From the NCBI GenBank assembly GCA_963727235.1, contig CAVSFZ010000011.1, positions 1 through 64,000 of the forward strand: a stretch of 64,000 nt of DNA. The letters are read 5' to 3'. A program made the position numbers and the translations under genes. Below the pieces are notes generated by a model, which saw only the letters and a program-made list of their open reading frames with translations, was not told the DNA's origin and ran no database searches. Source of the stretch: CAVPTL01 sp963727235. Lineage in GTDB: Bacteria; Actinomycetota; Thermoleophilia; Gaiellales; JAICJC01. The first letter of the stretch is position 1. Every line of letters starts with the position of its first letter. Shown in pieces: positions 34,975 through 43,770 of this stretch.

Positions 34975-37527
34975 ATGTTTGAACGCTTCACCGAGCGTGC
35001 CCGCCAGGTCGTCGTGCTTGCACAGGACGAGGCCCGCACGCTCAAGCACAACTACATCGGCACTGAGCACATCCTTCTGGGTCTCCTGCGCGAGGAGGAA
35101 GGGCTCGCCGCCCGTGTCCTCGACTCGCTCGATATCACCGTGGAAGAGGTGCGGGCGCAGGTCGCGCGCATCGTCGGCCAGGGCGACGAGGTGACCACCG
35201 GCCAGATCCCGTTCACGCCCCGCGCCAAGAAGGTGCTGGAGTTGGCCCTGCGCGAGGCGCTGTCGCTGGGACACAACTACATCGGCACCGAGCACATCCT
35301 GCTGGGGCTGGTGCGTGAGAACGAAGGCGTGGCCGCCCGCATCCTGCTCGACTTCGACGCCGATGCAGAGAAGATTCGCAACGAGATCATCCGGATGCTG
35401 TCCGGCCCCGGCCGCCGTCAGGGCGCGGGTACCGGCGCCACCGGCGAGAAGGGCGGCAAGAGCTCCAAGCTGCTCGACCAGTTCGGACGCAACCTGACCA
35501 AGCTCGCGACCGAGGGCAAGCTGGATCCGGTCGTCGGCCGTCAGAACGAGATCGAGCGGGTGATGCAGATCCTGTCGCGCCGCACCAAGAACAATCCGGT
35601 GCTGATCGGCGAGCCTGGGGTTGGCAAGACCGCGGTGGTCGAGGGATTGGCCCAGCGGATCTCGTCCAACCAGGTGCCCGAGCTGCTCAAGGGAAAGCAG
35701 ATCTACACGCTTGACCTGGCCGCCTTGGTCGCCGGCTCCAAATACCGCGGTGAGTTCGAGGAGCGGCTCAAGAAGGTGATGAAGGAGATCGGCCAGCGCG
35801 GCGACATCGTGCTGTTCATCGACGAGCTGCACAACCTGGTCGGCGCGGGTGCCGCCGAGGGTGCCATCGACGCGGCGTCGATCCTGAAGCCGGCGCTGGC
35901 CCGTGGCGAGCTGCAGACGATTGGTGCCACCACGCTGGACGAGTACCGCAAGTATCTCGAGCGCGATTCCGCGCTGGAGCGGCGCTTCCAGCAGATCAAG
36001 GTGGAGGAGCCGTCGATCGAGGACACCGTGCAGATCCTGCGCGGACTGCGCGACCGCTACGAGGCCCACCATCGCGTCGCCATCACCGACGAGGCGCTGC
36101 AGGCCGCTGCTGAGCTGTCGGATCGCTACATCCAGGAGCGGCAGCTTCCGGACAAGGCCATCGACCTGATCGACGAGGCCGCGTCGCGCATGCGCATCAA
36201 GCTGATGACGGCACCTCCGGTGCACAAGGAGCTCGACGACGAGATCGAGACGGTGCGCAAGGAGAAGGAGTCGGCGATCGAGTCGCAGGAGTTCGAGAAG
36301 GCCGCGGCGCTGCGCGACTCCGAGCGCAAGCTGACCCTCAAGAAGCGCGACCTCGAGGAGAACTGGAAGTCCTCCGGCGAGGCCGACCATGCCCAGATCG
36401 GCGAGGAAGAGGTCGCCGACATCGTGTCCATGTGGACCGGCATCCCGGTGTTCAAGCTGACCGAGGCGGAGTCTCAGAAGCTGATCCGGATGGAGGACGA
36501 GCTGCACAAGCGGATGATCGGCCAGCACGTGGCGATCGAGGCCGTGTCCAAGGCCATCCGCCGCGCCCGCGCCGGGATCAAGGATCCCAAGCGGCCGACC
36601 GGCTCGTTCATCTTCCTCGGCCCTTCCGGCGTCGGCAAGACCGAGCTGGCCCGTACGCTCGCCGAGTTCTTGTTCGGCGACGAGGACGCGATGATCCAGG
36701 TCGACATGTCCGAGTACATGGAGAAGCACGCAGTCTCCAGGCTGGTGGGCTCGCCTCCCGGCTACGTCGGGTATGACGAGGGCGGCCAGCTGACCGAGGC
36801 CGTGCGGCGCAAGCCGTACTCGGTGGTGCTGCTGGACGAGATCGAGAAGGCCCACCCCGATGTGTTCAACATCCTCCTGCAGATGCTGGAGGAGGGGCGG
36901 CTGACCGATGCCCAGGGCCGTCAGGTCGACTTCAAGAACACGATCGTGATCATGACCTCCAACATCGGGGCATCGTCGATCGCCAAGAACAGCCAGCTCG
37001 GCTTCCAGGTCGAGGAGGCGGAGACGGGAGTGTCCTACGAGGACATGAAGAACCGCATCATGGGCGATGTGAAGAAGGTCTTCCGGCCCGAGCTGCTCAA
37101 CCGCATCGACGAGATCATCGTGTTCCAGAAGCTGACCAAGGACGAGATCAAACTGATCGTCGATCAGCTGATGAAGCGTCTGCGCGAGCAGATGAAGGTG
37201 CACGAGGTGTCGATCGAGCTGACCGATGCCGCCAAGGACATGATGGTCGACAAGGGATACGACCCGACCATGGGCGCCCGACCGCTGCGCCGCGCGATCC
37301 AGCGCTTCATCGAGGATCCGCTGGCCGACTTCGTTCTCGGCCGCGCGCTTCAGCCCGGGTCGACCGTGCTGGTCGATCATCACGAGGGCGACGAGGAGAT
37401 GACGCTGCAGCTGATCGAGCCGGTGGACGTGCCCGACTCACTGCCGGCAGATCTCGTGCCCGCAGAGGGGCCCGCCGACGACGAGCCGACGTCTGAGAAC
37501 GGCGACGAGGCATCGTCTGAGGACTGA
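34975..37527 (+). CDS. clpC: ATP-dependent Clp protease ATP-binding subunit ClpC
   Basis: An 850-residue Hsp100 unfoldase that feeds substrates to ClpP. Two N-terminal Clp repeats (about 1-145) are the adaptor docking site. AAA domain 1 has Walker A GEPGVGKT near 212, a middle UVR/coiled-coil region near 415-465 marks ClpC rather than ClpA, and AAA domain 2 has Walker A GPSGVGKT near 549. The tail is acidic (DEPTSENGDEASSED). The ClpS encoded at 7.3 kb is a likely adaptor. A strong UUCG hairpin follows the stop. Confidence 0.97.
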   Translation: MFERFTERARQVVVLAQDEARTLKHNYIGTEHILLGLLREEEGLAARVLDSLDITVEEVRAQVARIVGQGDEVTTGQIPFTPRAKKVLELALREALSLGHNYIGTEHILLGLVRENEGVAARILLDFDADAEKIRNEIIRMLSGPGRRQGAGTGATGEKGGKSSKLLDQFGRNLTKLATEGKLDPVVGRQNEIERVMQILSRRTKNNPVLIGEPGVGKTAVVEGLAQRISSNQVPELLKGKQIYTLDLAALVAGSKYRGEFEERLKKVMKEIGQRGDIVLFIDELHNLVGAGAAEGAIDAASILKPALARGELQTIGATTLDEYRKYLERDSALERRFQQIKVEEPSIEDTVQILRGLRDRYEAHHRVAITDEALQAAAELSDRYIQERQLPDKAIDLIDEAASRMRIKLMTAPPVHKELDDEIETVRKEKESAIESQEFEKAAALRDSERKLTLKKRDLEENWKSSGEADHAQIGEEEVADIVSMWTGIPVFKLTEAESQKLIRMEDELHKRMIGQHVAIEAVSKAIRRARAGIKDPKRPTGSFIFLGPSGVGKTELARTLAEFLFGDEDAMIQVDMSEYMEKHAVSRLVGSPPGYVGYDEGGQLTEAVRRKPYSVVLLDEIEKAHPDVFNILLQMLEEGRLTDAQGRQVDFKNTIVIMTSNIGASSIAKNSQLGFQVEEAETGVSYEDMKNRIMGDVKKVFRPELLNRIDEIIVFQKLTKDEIKLIVDQLMKRLREQMKVHEVSIELTDAAKDMMVDKGYDPTMGARPLRRAIQRFIEDPLADFVLGRALQPGSTVLVDHHEGDEEMTLQLIEPVDVPDSLPADLVPAEGPADDEPTSENGDEASSED

Positions 37528-37536
37528 TTTGGCATT

Positions 37537-37564
37537 CGCACCCCGGCGTTCGCGCCGGGGTGCG
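37537..37564 (+). terminator. UUCG-capped terminator hairpin after clpC
   Basis: A perfect 12-bp stem (37537-37548 with 37553-37564) is closed by a TTCG tetraloop, starting nine bases after the clpC stop. No U-tract follows; instead the next gene's promoter-like GATAAT begins at the stem foot. This is the strongest intrinsic terminator in the window. Confidence 0.75.
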
Positions 37565-37575
37565 ATAATTGCCAC

Positions 37576-38418
37576 ATGATCGACCTCGGCGACGGGGCGG
37601 TGTCCGCATTGATCCGCTCCCACCTCGATCGGCTGTCGCCGAACGACCGTCGCATTGCGACCTATGTGCTCGAGCACCCGGCGGAAGTGCCGTTCGAGAC
37701 AGCCGAGTCTCTGGCCGCCAAGACCGGGGTCAGCAAGGCGGCTGTGGTGCGGTTCTCGACCAGGGTGGGGTTTGCCGGGTTCGCAGAGCTGCACGATGCG
37801 CTCGCATCCGAGGCCATCACCCGTCTGCAGCCCGCTGTGCGCGGCACCGTCCCCTCGGCTCACCCGATCGAGCAGATCGCCTTTCAGGCGGCTGGGGATC
37901 TGGAGGCGCTGGCCGCGGGGGTTGATCGGCGCCAGTTCGACGCTGCGGTGGCGATGCTGGTGCGCGGTCACGGCAAGATCGGGATCTTCGGACACCGCAA
38001 GTCGGCGGCCCTGGCCGAGTACGCCTACTACCTGCTCAACCCGTTGCTGCCGAACGTGTGGCCGATCGCTGCCGGCGAGCCGACCATCGCCGACCAGCTG
38101 ATCGATCTCGAGCCGCGCGACCGCCTGATCGCCTTCACGTTCCAGCGCTACGCGAAGGTGACCGCCGACGTGGTGCGGCTGTTCCGCGCGGCCGGGGCGC
38201 CGGTGGTGTTGATCACTGATGACCTGCTGGCGCCGGCCGCGGGTCAGGCAAACCACGTGCTGGTGTGCCAGGGCAAACGTGAAGGATTCGCCAGCGCGGC
38301 CACGGCGATGGTGGTGCTGGAGGCCCTGGCGGCAGGCGTCGCCTTGCGCAAGGGCGGCGCCCGCAACCGCCGCATGGACACCGCCGAGCAGCTCTGGAAA
38401 CAATTCGGCACGTACTAG
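37576..38418 (+). CDS. MurR/RpiR-family transcriptional regulator (HTH + SIS)
   Basis: A 280-residue regulator. The N-terminal HTH of the RpiR type spans about 1-80 (LSPNDRRIATYVLEHPAEVPFETAESLAAKTGVSKAAVVRFSTRVGF region). The C-terminal SIS sugar-phosphate isomerase domain (about 120-250) senses a phosphosugar; GIFGHRKSAALAEYAYYLL near 135 is its phosphate-binding segment. No sugar operon is adjacent, so the target is unknown. The ATG has GATAAT six bases upstream. The TAG stop shares its last base with palindrome copy 6. Confidence 0.85.
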   Translation: MIDLGDGAVSALIRSHLDRLSPNDRRIATYVLEHPAEVPFETAESLAAKTGVSKAAVVRFSTRVGFAGFAELHDALASEAITRLQPAVRGTVPSAHPIEQIAFQAAGDLEALAAGVDRRQFDAAVAMLVRGHGKIGIFGHRKSAALAEYAYYLLNPLLPNVWPIAAGEPTIADQLIDLEPRDRLIAFTFQRYAKVTADVVRLFRAAGAPVVLITDDLLAPAAGQANHVLVCQGKREGFASAATAMVVLEALAAGVALRKGGARNRRMDTAEQLWKQFGTY

Positions 38419-38447
38419 TGAAAACGGTGCCAGGCACCGTTATTCAC
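38418..38447. repeat. Dispersed palindrome copy 6 (AACG type, deleted left arm)
   Basis: A 30-bp version in which the left arm is shortened to GTGAAAACG while the right arm is complete. It lies between convergent stops: the RpiR-family TAG ends on its first base, and the TAA of the small membrane gene lies in its right arm. Confidence 0.93.
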
Positions 38448-38655
38448 CCAGTTGGCGGCGGTGCTTCCTCATCAGATACGAGGTGACCTCAATGACCATC
38501 AACGTGGGAATCGCGAACCAACCCACGGGACCGGTCGGCCAGGGGGACACAGCGTCGATGATCGTAAACACACCCAACAGAAACACCCCGGCCTGAGCCC
38601 CACGCCGTAGCGCGCCGAGGAGCGTGTCGGGCAACGGTTGCCAAAAAGGCCTCAT
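38440..38655 (-). CDS. Small hypothetical membrane protein
   Basis: A 71-residue protein with a basic N-terminal region and one or two hydrophobic segments (about 20-37 and 42-60), ending YLMRKHRRQLGE. No family is recognised. The stop TAA is provided by palindrome copy 6. The ATG overlaps the stop of the upstream secreted-protein gene as ATGA, supporting a real two-gene operon. It may have lost or gained C-terminal residues when the repeat arrived. Confidence 0.55.
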   Translation of the reverse strand: MRPFWQPLPDTLLGALRRGAQAGVFLLGVFTIIDAVSPWPTGPVGWFAIPTLMVIEVTSYLMRKHRRQLGE

Positions 38656-39032
38656 AAAATTCGGTTGAGACAGGCGCGATATACGGACTTCTCTCGGGCC
38701 CAGCTGCGGAGGTCGTCGTCCCCGTCGCCGCGGCGGTGTCTACACGAGGTGCGTGCACCTCGTACCCACCGAGGATGGACTTCGTCAGAAGTGGGTTTGC
38801 AGTGTTCGCCCTCGTGATATCGGGCCCCCCAGCCGGTTAAGGACTGCCTCAGAGCCGGTGGGAAAGCGGCGCTTATCTCCCTGGCGACGTGATCGATGTT
38901 CGTACCAACCGGCGCAGCTCGGCTGGGCTGATGGCTGTGGGCGAGCGCGGGAACAGCAGACGAACAAAGCAGTCCACAACCGAGAACGGCTGCGGCTACG
39001 AGGAGCCGGGTGCGAGAACAGTGAGTTGTCAT
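38652..39032 (-). CDS. Hypothetical secreted protein
   Basis: A 126-residue protein with a clear signal peptide: TRLLVAAAVLGCGLLCSSAVPALA, with probable cleavage after ALA near residue 31. The mature part is short, charged and contains three Cys residues, with no recognised domain. A TAGCGT hexamer six bases before the ATG supports a leaderless transcript and a real start. It overlaps the next small membrane gene by four bases. The 159 bases between this gene and the divergent radA contain no further feature I can support. Confidence 0.6.
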   Translation of the reverse strand: MTTHCSRTRLLVAAAVLGCGLLCSSAVPALAHSHQPSRAAPVGTNIDHVAREISAAFPPALRQSLTGWGARYHEGEHCKPTSDEVHPRWVRGARTSCRHRRGDGDDDLRSWAREKSVYRACLNRIL

Positions 39033-39191
39033 GTGAGCACGCTAGAGCCTGTCTCAGGATCGCTCAAGATGAATTAGTCACGATTCTGTGACAACACAGA
39101 CTCGCGGTGCCCTGGCACAGTTGTTCATCGCGGGCGCGGCGTTTGTCAGGACGCCTGGGTACGACCGAGGCCGGTGTCACAATGAGGGGCC

Positions 39192-40523
39192 GTGCCCAAG
39201 ACGCTCACCATATTCACCTGCAGCCAGTGCGGTCATGAGTCGCCCAAGTGGCTCGGCCAGTGTTCGGGCTGCGGCGAGTGGAACACCCTGGTCGAGGAGG
39301 TGCGTGAGCGATCCACGTCTCGGCGGGCGCCGGTGGGCCGGCCGGTCAGGGCCCTGTCCGATGTCGCGCTGACCGACGCCGACCGGATCTCGACCGGCCT
39401 GGAGGAGTTCGATCGGGTGTTGGGCGGCGGTCTTGTACCGGGGTCGGTGGTCCTGATCGGTGGCGAGCCCGGCGTGGGCAAGAGCTCGCTGCTCTTGCAG
39501 TCGCTCGGACGGATCGCGGCCGCAGGCAGGCCTGTGCTGCTCGTTGCCGGTGAGGAGTCGCCCGCCCAGGTGCGCCTGAGGGCCGAGCGGCTGGGAGCGA
39601 TCGACGGCATCTCGATCCTGGCCGAGACCGAGCTGGAGTCGGTCTGTGAGGCGATCGTGGCCACCGCACCCCAGGTGTGCGTGGTCGACTCGGTGCAGAC
39701 CATGCACTCCGCGGATCTGAGTTCCTCGCCCGGCAGCGTCGGCCAGGTGCGAGAGGCCGCCGACCGGCTCGCGCGCGTGGCCAAGAGCCATGGGGTCACC
39801 ATCATCCTGGTCGGGCACGTGACCAAGGACGGCAACGTCGCCGGGCCGCGGGTGCTCGAGCACCTGGTGGACGCGGTGCTGCAGTTCGAGGGTGATCGCT
39901 ACCGCTTCCTGCGGGTGCTGCGGGCCGTCAAGAACCGGTTCGGATCGACCAACGAGATCGGCATCTTCGAGATGACCGGCCTGGGCCTGGAGCCGGTCGA
40001 CGACCCCTCATCCGCGTTTGCCGGCGACGGCGAGCCGGCACCGGGGTCGGTGCTGCTGCCCGCGATTGAGGGCACCCGCCCGATCCTGCTCGAGGTGCAG
40101 GCGCTGGTGGCCGACTCTGACCTGGCGATGCCACGGCGGGCGGCGACCGGGTTTGACCGGAACAGGCTGTCCATGATCGTGGCGGTGCTCGGACGCCACG
40201 CCGGAGTGCCCCTGGGATCGAGCGACATCTTCGTGAACGTGGCCGGTGGCGTTCGCATCGACGAGCCCGCCGCCGATCTGGCGGTCGCGCTGGCGATCGT
40301 GTCCGCTCTGCGTGGGCGCGCGCTTCGTCCCCGGCTGGCCGCCTTTGGCGAGCTCGGTCTCACCGGCCGGGTGCGGTCGGTCGCACACGTCGGGCCGCGC
40401 CTCCAGGAGGCGCGCAAGTTTGGAGTCACCGAGCTGGTCGTGCCGGCCGAGACGCCTGCGGGCTCGCGGCTCAACCTGGTCACCGCCGACACGGTCAGCG
40501 CGGCCATCGAGGGAGCGTTCTGA
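39192..40523 (+). CDS. radA: DNA repair protein RadA
   Basis: A 443-residue RecA-like helicase that processes recombination intermediates. The N-terminal zinc finger has four Cys in CSQCGHESPKWLGQCSGCGEW (about 10-30). Walker A GEPGVGKS lies near 91, Walker B VCVVDSVQT near 160, the RadA-specific KNRFG motif near 247, and the C-terminal Lon-like P domain spans about 280-443. It starts at GTG 39192. The pair radA-disA is conserved in many bacteria; here a phosphoesterase remnant separates them. Confidence 0.96.
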   Translation: MPKTLTIFTCSQCGHESPKWLGQCSGCGEWNTLVEEVRERSTSRRAPVGRPVRALSDVALTDADRISTGLEEFDRVLGGGLVPGSVVLIGGEPGVGKSSLLLQSLGRIAAAGRPVLLVAGEESPAQVRLRAERLGAIDGISILAETELESVCEAIVATAPQVCVVDSVQTMHSADLSSSPGSVGQVREAADRLARVAKSHGVTIILVGHVTKDGNVAGPRVLEHLVDAVLQFEGDRYRFLRVLRAVKNRFGSTNEIGIFEMTGLGLEPVDDPSSAFAGDGEPAPGSVLLPAIEGTRPILLEVQALVADSDLAMPRRAATGFDRNRLSMIVAVLGRHAGVPLGSSDIFVNVAGGVRIDEPAADLAVALAIVSALRGRALRPRLAAFGELGLTGRVRSVAHVGPRLQEARKFGVTELVVPAETPAGSRLNLVTADTVSAAIEGAF

Positions 40524-40818
40524 TGTCAGAGCCGGCGTGGCCCAGCACACGGTGCTGTACGGCCATATCCACATCCAGTACCGGCGAACGGTGGGCGGCA
40601 TCGAGCTGGTGAACCCGGGATCGGTGGGGCTGCCGTTCGACGGCGATCGCCGGGCCGCCTGGGGGATGGTCGAAGACGGCGTGGCGGGCATGCGCCGCAC
40701 CGCGTATCCCGTGGACGCCACCATTGCCGCTGTGAGCGCCCGCGAACTGCCACGCGGTGCCGGGTCACCGAGACGCTGCGCACCGCTCTGCGCGCAGCCT
40801 GAGAGCACCAGCCGGTAA
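40522..40818 (+). pseudogene. Remnant of a calcineurin-like metallophosphoesterase (C-terminal part only)
   Basis: About 98 codons right after the radA stop. The translation includes VLYGHIHIQYRR and ELVNPGSVGLPFDGD, the C-terminal metal-ligand (GHxH) and NPGSVGxP motifs of YfcE-like metallophosphoesterases. The N-terminal metal-binding half (DxH, GDxxD, GNH) is absent, and radA occupies the place where it should be. No good start codon exists; GTG 40537 is the first. The TAA stop at 40816 overlaps the disA promoter hexamer. I read it as a deletion remnant, though a frame-restored short product is possible. Confidence 0.75.
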
Positions 40819-40827
40819 GCTCTCGGC

Positions 40828-41922
40828 ATGGCAGAACTTGCTCCGGATGTGCGGTCGGACCCCGTGCTCATGGACGCGCTTCGCCGGATCGCGCCCGGCA
40901 CCATGATGCGCCAGGGGTTGAACGACATTCTGCGCGCCGATCTGGGGGCATTGATCGTGATCGGCGAGCCCGCCGAGCTGTCGTTTCTGTTCTCGGGCGG
41001 CATCCGGCTCGATCAAGCCTTCTCGCCGTATCTCCTGTACGAGCTGGCGAAAATGGACGGCGCGATCATTCTCAGCGCCAACGCCAGCCGGATTGTGTAC
41101 GCGAACGTGCAGCTGATGCCCGACCCCACCATCCCGTCCTCGGAGACCGGAACGCGCCACCGCACCGCCGAGCGGGTGGCCAAGCAGACCGGCGCGCTGG
41201 TGATCTCGATCTCTCAGCAGCGGGACGTGGTCACGATCTACATCGGGGACGTGCGCTACCAGCTGGAGGAGATCTCAGACGTGCTGGCAAAGACCAACCA
41301 GGCCGTCACCACACTCGAGACCTACCGCACCCGCCTGGAGCAGGTGTCGACCCGGCTGACCGCGCTGGAGTTCCAGGGGGCGGTGATGCTCGACGACGTG
41401 CTGGTGGCGCTTCAGCGAGCCGAGATGACCACCCGGATCAGGCGTGAGATCGAGCGAAACGTCGTTGAGCTGGGGGTGGAGGGCCGGCTGATCAAGCTCC
41501 AGCTGGACGAGCTCAGCGAATGGGTGCCCGGTGACGAGGAGTCGATGGTGCGCGACTACCACGTACCCGAGGTCACGGGCGGGCACGAGCAGGCGCTGCG
41601 CGGGCTGCGAACGCTGCCTGACAGCCGCCTGCTGGAGCTCGAGGATGTGGCCGAGGTGCTCGGCTACCCGCGTTCGGTCAACCCGCTCGACCACTCGGTG
41701 GCTCCGCGCGGCTATCGGGTGCTCTCGAACGTTCCGCGGCTTCCCGAGGCGGTCATCAGCCACGTGGTGGAGCACTTCGACGGGCTCGAGTCGTTCATGC
41801 GCGCGCGCCAGTCCGAGCTCGAGGAGGTCGAGGGCGTGGGTACCGTCCGCGCCCGCGAGATTCGGGAGGGTCTGCGCCGGCTGCAGGAACAGAATTTGGT
41901 CGATCGGTACCTGAACTTGTAA
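40828..41922 (+). CDS. disA: DNA integrity scanning diadenylate cyclase DisA
   Basis: A 364-residue protein making cyclic di-AMP from two ATP while scanning DNA. The N-terminal DAC domain has the DGA motif in KMDGAIILS near 76 and GTRHRTAERVAKQTGAL near 108, the RHR motif. A helical spine (about 150-280) and a C-terminal helix-hairpin-helix DNA-binding region (VEGVGTVRAREIREGL, near 335) follow. TAAGCT six bases before the ATG indicates a leaderless transcript independent of radA. Length is standard. Confidence 0.96.
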   Translation: MAELAPDVRSDPVLMDALRRIAPGTMMRQGLNDILRADLGALIVIGEPAELSFLFSGGIRLDQAFSPYLLYELAKMDGAIILSANASRIVYANVQLMPDPTIPSSETGTRHRTAERVAKQTGALVISISQQRDVVTIYIGDVRYQLEEISDVLAKTNQAVTTLETYRTRLEQVSTRLTALEFQGAVMLDDVLVALQRAEMTTRIRREIERNVVELGVEGRLIKLQLDELSEWVPGDEESMVRDYHVPEVTGGHEQALRGLRTLPDSRLLELEDVAEVLGYPRSVNPLDHSVAPRGYRVLSNVPRLPEAVISHVVEHFDGLESFMRARQSELEEVEGVGTVRAREIREGLRRLQEQNLVDRYLNL

Positions 41923-42032
41923 CTCTCCCGGCACAGGTTGACCGATTCTTCGCAATGTTGGCACGAACCGCGAGAATCATCCTGGAAGTGCTGCAAATGA
42001 GGTCGATTCTTTCATCCCCGGGAGCCGCTCTC

Positions 42033-42041
42033 TGATAGAAT
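42033..42041 (+). promoter_or_regulatory. Extended -10 promoter of carD
   Basis: TGATAGAAT (TG at 42033-42034, TAGAAT at 42036-42041) fits an extended -10 element. No good -35 is visible, as allowed for this class. The leader to the carD start would be about 74 bases. The gap 41923-42120 holds nothing else that I can support. Confidence 0.5.
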
Positions 42042-42120
42042 GTTCACTCTGGGCGCCTGTTGGGTCGCGGTTCTGCAAGCGCTCGCACGGGTCTTTTCAC
42101 GGCACCAATGGAAGGGTTAT

Positions 42121-42633
42121 TTGGCCTTGTACGACATCGGCGATAAGGTCGTGTATCCGCACCACGGGGCGGGCACAATTGTGACCAAGGAAGTGCGTAA
42201 GGACTCCGAGTCCGAACGCGAATATCTCACGATCAAGATTCTGCACAACGACATGACCGTGATGATCCCGTCCGACAGCGCTGACCGGGCAGGTCTGCGC
42301 AAGGTCATCGGCGAGGAAACTGTCGAAGAGGTTTTGGCAGTGCTCCAGGGCGACGGCACCAAGATGCCCAAGAACTGGAACCGGCGGTTCAAGCACAACC
42401 GGGACAAGATGAAGACCGGCGACGTGTTCGAGCTGGCAGAGGTTGTGCGCAACCTGGCCCAGCGCGACCAGGAGAAGGGCCTGTCGACCGGAGAGAAGCA
42501 GATGTTCTCCAAGGCCAAGCGGATTCTCGCGTCCGAGTTGATGTACGCCAAGGGCATGGATGAGGATGAGGCCCGCGAGTATCTCGAGGAGGTGCTGGAC
42601 GACATTGGCTCCACCCGCAAAGCGCGGGCGTAG
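42121..42633 (+). CDS. carD: CarD/CdnL family transcriptional regulator
   Basis: A 170-residue RNA polymerase-binding protein that stabilises open complexes at housekeeping and rRNA promoters. The N-terminal Tudor-like RNAP interaction domain contains YDIGDKVVYPHHGAGTIV near 4-21 and IKILHNDMTVMIP near 39. The C-terminal helical DNA-binding domain includes NWNRRFKHNRDKMKTGDVFELAEVVRNL near 83. TTG 42121 is preceded by GGAAGGG and gives the usual length; the open frame to 42040 is leader. The disA-carD-ispD order is typical. Confidence 0.93.
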   Translation: MALYDIGDKVVYPHHGAGTIVTKEVRKDSESEREYLTIKILHNDMTVMIPSDSADRAGLRKVIGEETVEEVLAVLQGDGTKMPKNWNRRFKHNRDKMKTGDVFELAEVVRNLAQRDQEKGLSTGEKQMFSKAKRILASELMYAKGMDEDEAREYLEEVLDDIGSTRKARA

Positions 42634-42720
42634 CCGATACCTTCAAGGAGTCGCGGTCGGAGGCCGATAGCCCAACCGACACGTTGACATAGAGACACAC
42701 ATCAGAGGAGTGAACAGACG

Positions 42721-43770
42721 ATGGTGGTGGTATCCCGAGTCGTTCTCTCGCTCTTGGCTGTGCTGGGTGCCATACAGGCGGGCCTGTACTCCAGGCTTCG
42801 AGATCATTTTACGGCTTCTTACGCTTACGTCGCCGCTGGCATCATCATTCTCCTGATCTTCGCCGTTGGCTGGATGGTTGGCGGTTTGGTCGGGAAGGGA
42901 TTACAGCGCTCCTTCAAGCGACTTGAACGCGCAGTCCAATCTCGCAGTGCGGGTGAGCTCACGGTGGCCGCGGTCGGCCTGCTGGTGGGTCTGCTGGTCG
43001 CGGTGCTTCTGTACTTCCCCGTGCACTCGTTGCCGTACATCGGCGACTGGGTGCTGCTTCCGCTGTTCCTGATCCTGGGATACGCGTTCGCGGTGGTGGG
43101 CGCCAAGAAACACCGCGGCATTCTCAGGCTGGTGGGCGTCCATTCAGTGGGTGAGCCGGAGATGGACGCCGCGAACCGCGACTCCGCCACGCTGGTCGAC
43201 ACGTCCGCGATCATCGACGGACGGATCGCCGACATCGTCAAGACCGGATTTCTGTCGGGCGAACTGGTGGTGCCGGAATTCGTGCTCAAAGAGCTCCAGC
43301 AGGTGGCCGACTCGGCCGATCCGCTGAAGCGCAACCGCGGCCGCCGTGGTCTGGAAGTGGTTCAGGGGCTGCGCGGCGAGGTCACCGTCTCCGTCCCCGA
43401 CGTCGATTTCCCCGATATCCCCGAGGTCGACTCCAAGCTGCTCAAGCTGGCCAAGCAGCGCAGCCTTCGGATCCTCACCACCGACTACAACCTCAACCGC
43501 CTGGCACGCATCCAGGACGTCGAGATCCTGAACGTGAACGAGCTCGCAAACGCGCTCAAGCCGGCTGTGCTTCCCGGGGAGCAGTTCACGGTGCGCCTGA
43601 TCCGTGAAGGCAAGGAGGCCGACCAGGGCGTCGGCTATCTGGACGACGGCACCATGGTGGTCGTCGAAGGCGGTCGCTCCCAGGTTGGATCGAGCGTCTC
43701 GGTGCAGGTCACCTCGGTGCTGCAGTCGCCCTCGGGCAAGATGATCTTCACGCGCATGATGGAGTCGTAG
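42721..43770 (+). CDS. Membrane PIN/TRAM-domain protein (YacL-like)
   Basis: A 349-residue protein with four hydrophobic segments (about 5-22, 35-55, 80-100 and 105-125), then a PIN nuclease-like domain (LVDTSAIIDGRIADI near 158, VPEFVLKELQQVAD near 180, LTTDYNLNRLA near 255) and a C-terminal TRAM RNA-binding domain (about 285-349). The acidic PIN residues are kept, so it may be a membrane-tethered ribonuclease. AGAGGAG lies 12 bases before the ATG. It is a conserved neighbour of carD and ispD in actinobacteria and firmicutes. Confidence 0.9.
   Translation: MVVVSRVVLSLLAVLGAIQAGLYSRLRDHFTASYAYVAAGIIILLIFAVGWMVGGLVGKGLQRSFKRLERAVQSRSAGELTVAAVGLLVGLLVAVLLYFPVHSLPYIGDWVLLPLFLILGYAFAVVGAKKHRGILRLVGVHSVGEPEMDAANRDSATLVDTSAIIDGRIADIVKTGFLSGELVVPEFVLKELQQVADSADPLKRNRGRRGLEVVQGLRGEVTVSVPDVDFPDIPEVDSKLLKLAKQRSLRILTTDYNLNRLARIQDVEILNVNELANALKPAVLPGEQFTVRLIREGKEADQGVGYLDDGTMVVVEGGRSQVGSSVSVQVTSVLQSPSGKMIFTRMMES

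Noticed and set aside
34954..37383. An 809-codon open frame antisense to clpC
   Set aside because: Same cause: codon bias of clpC leaves the complementary frame open. No recognisable motif and clpC is certain.
39105..39120. GGTGCCCTGGCAC before radA as a tenth palindrome copy
   Set aside because: The centre is different and no GTGAATAA arm is present; it is a short chance palindrome.
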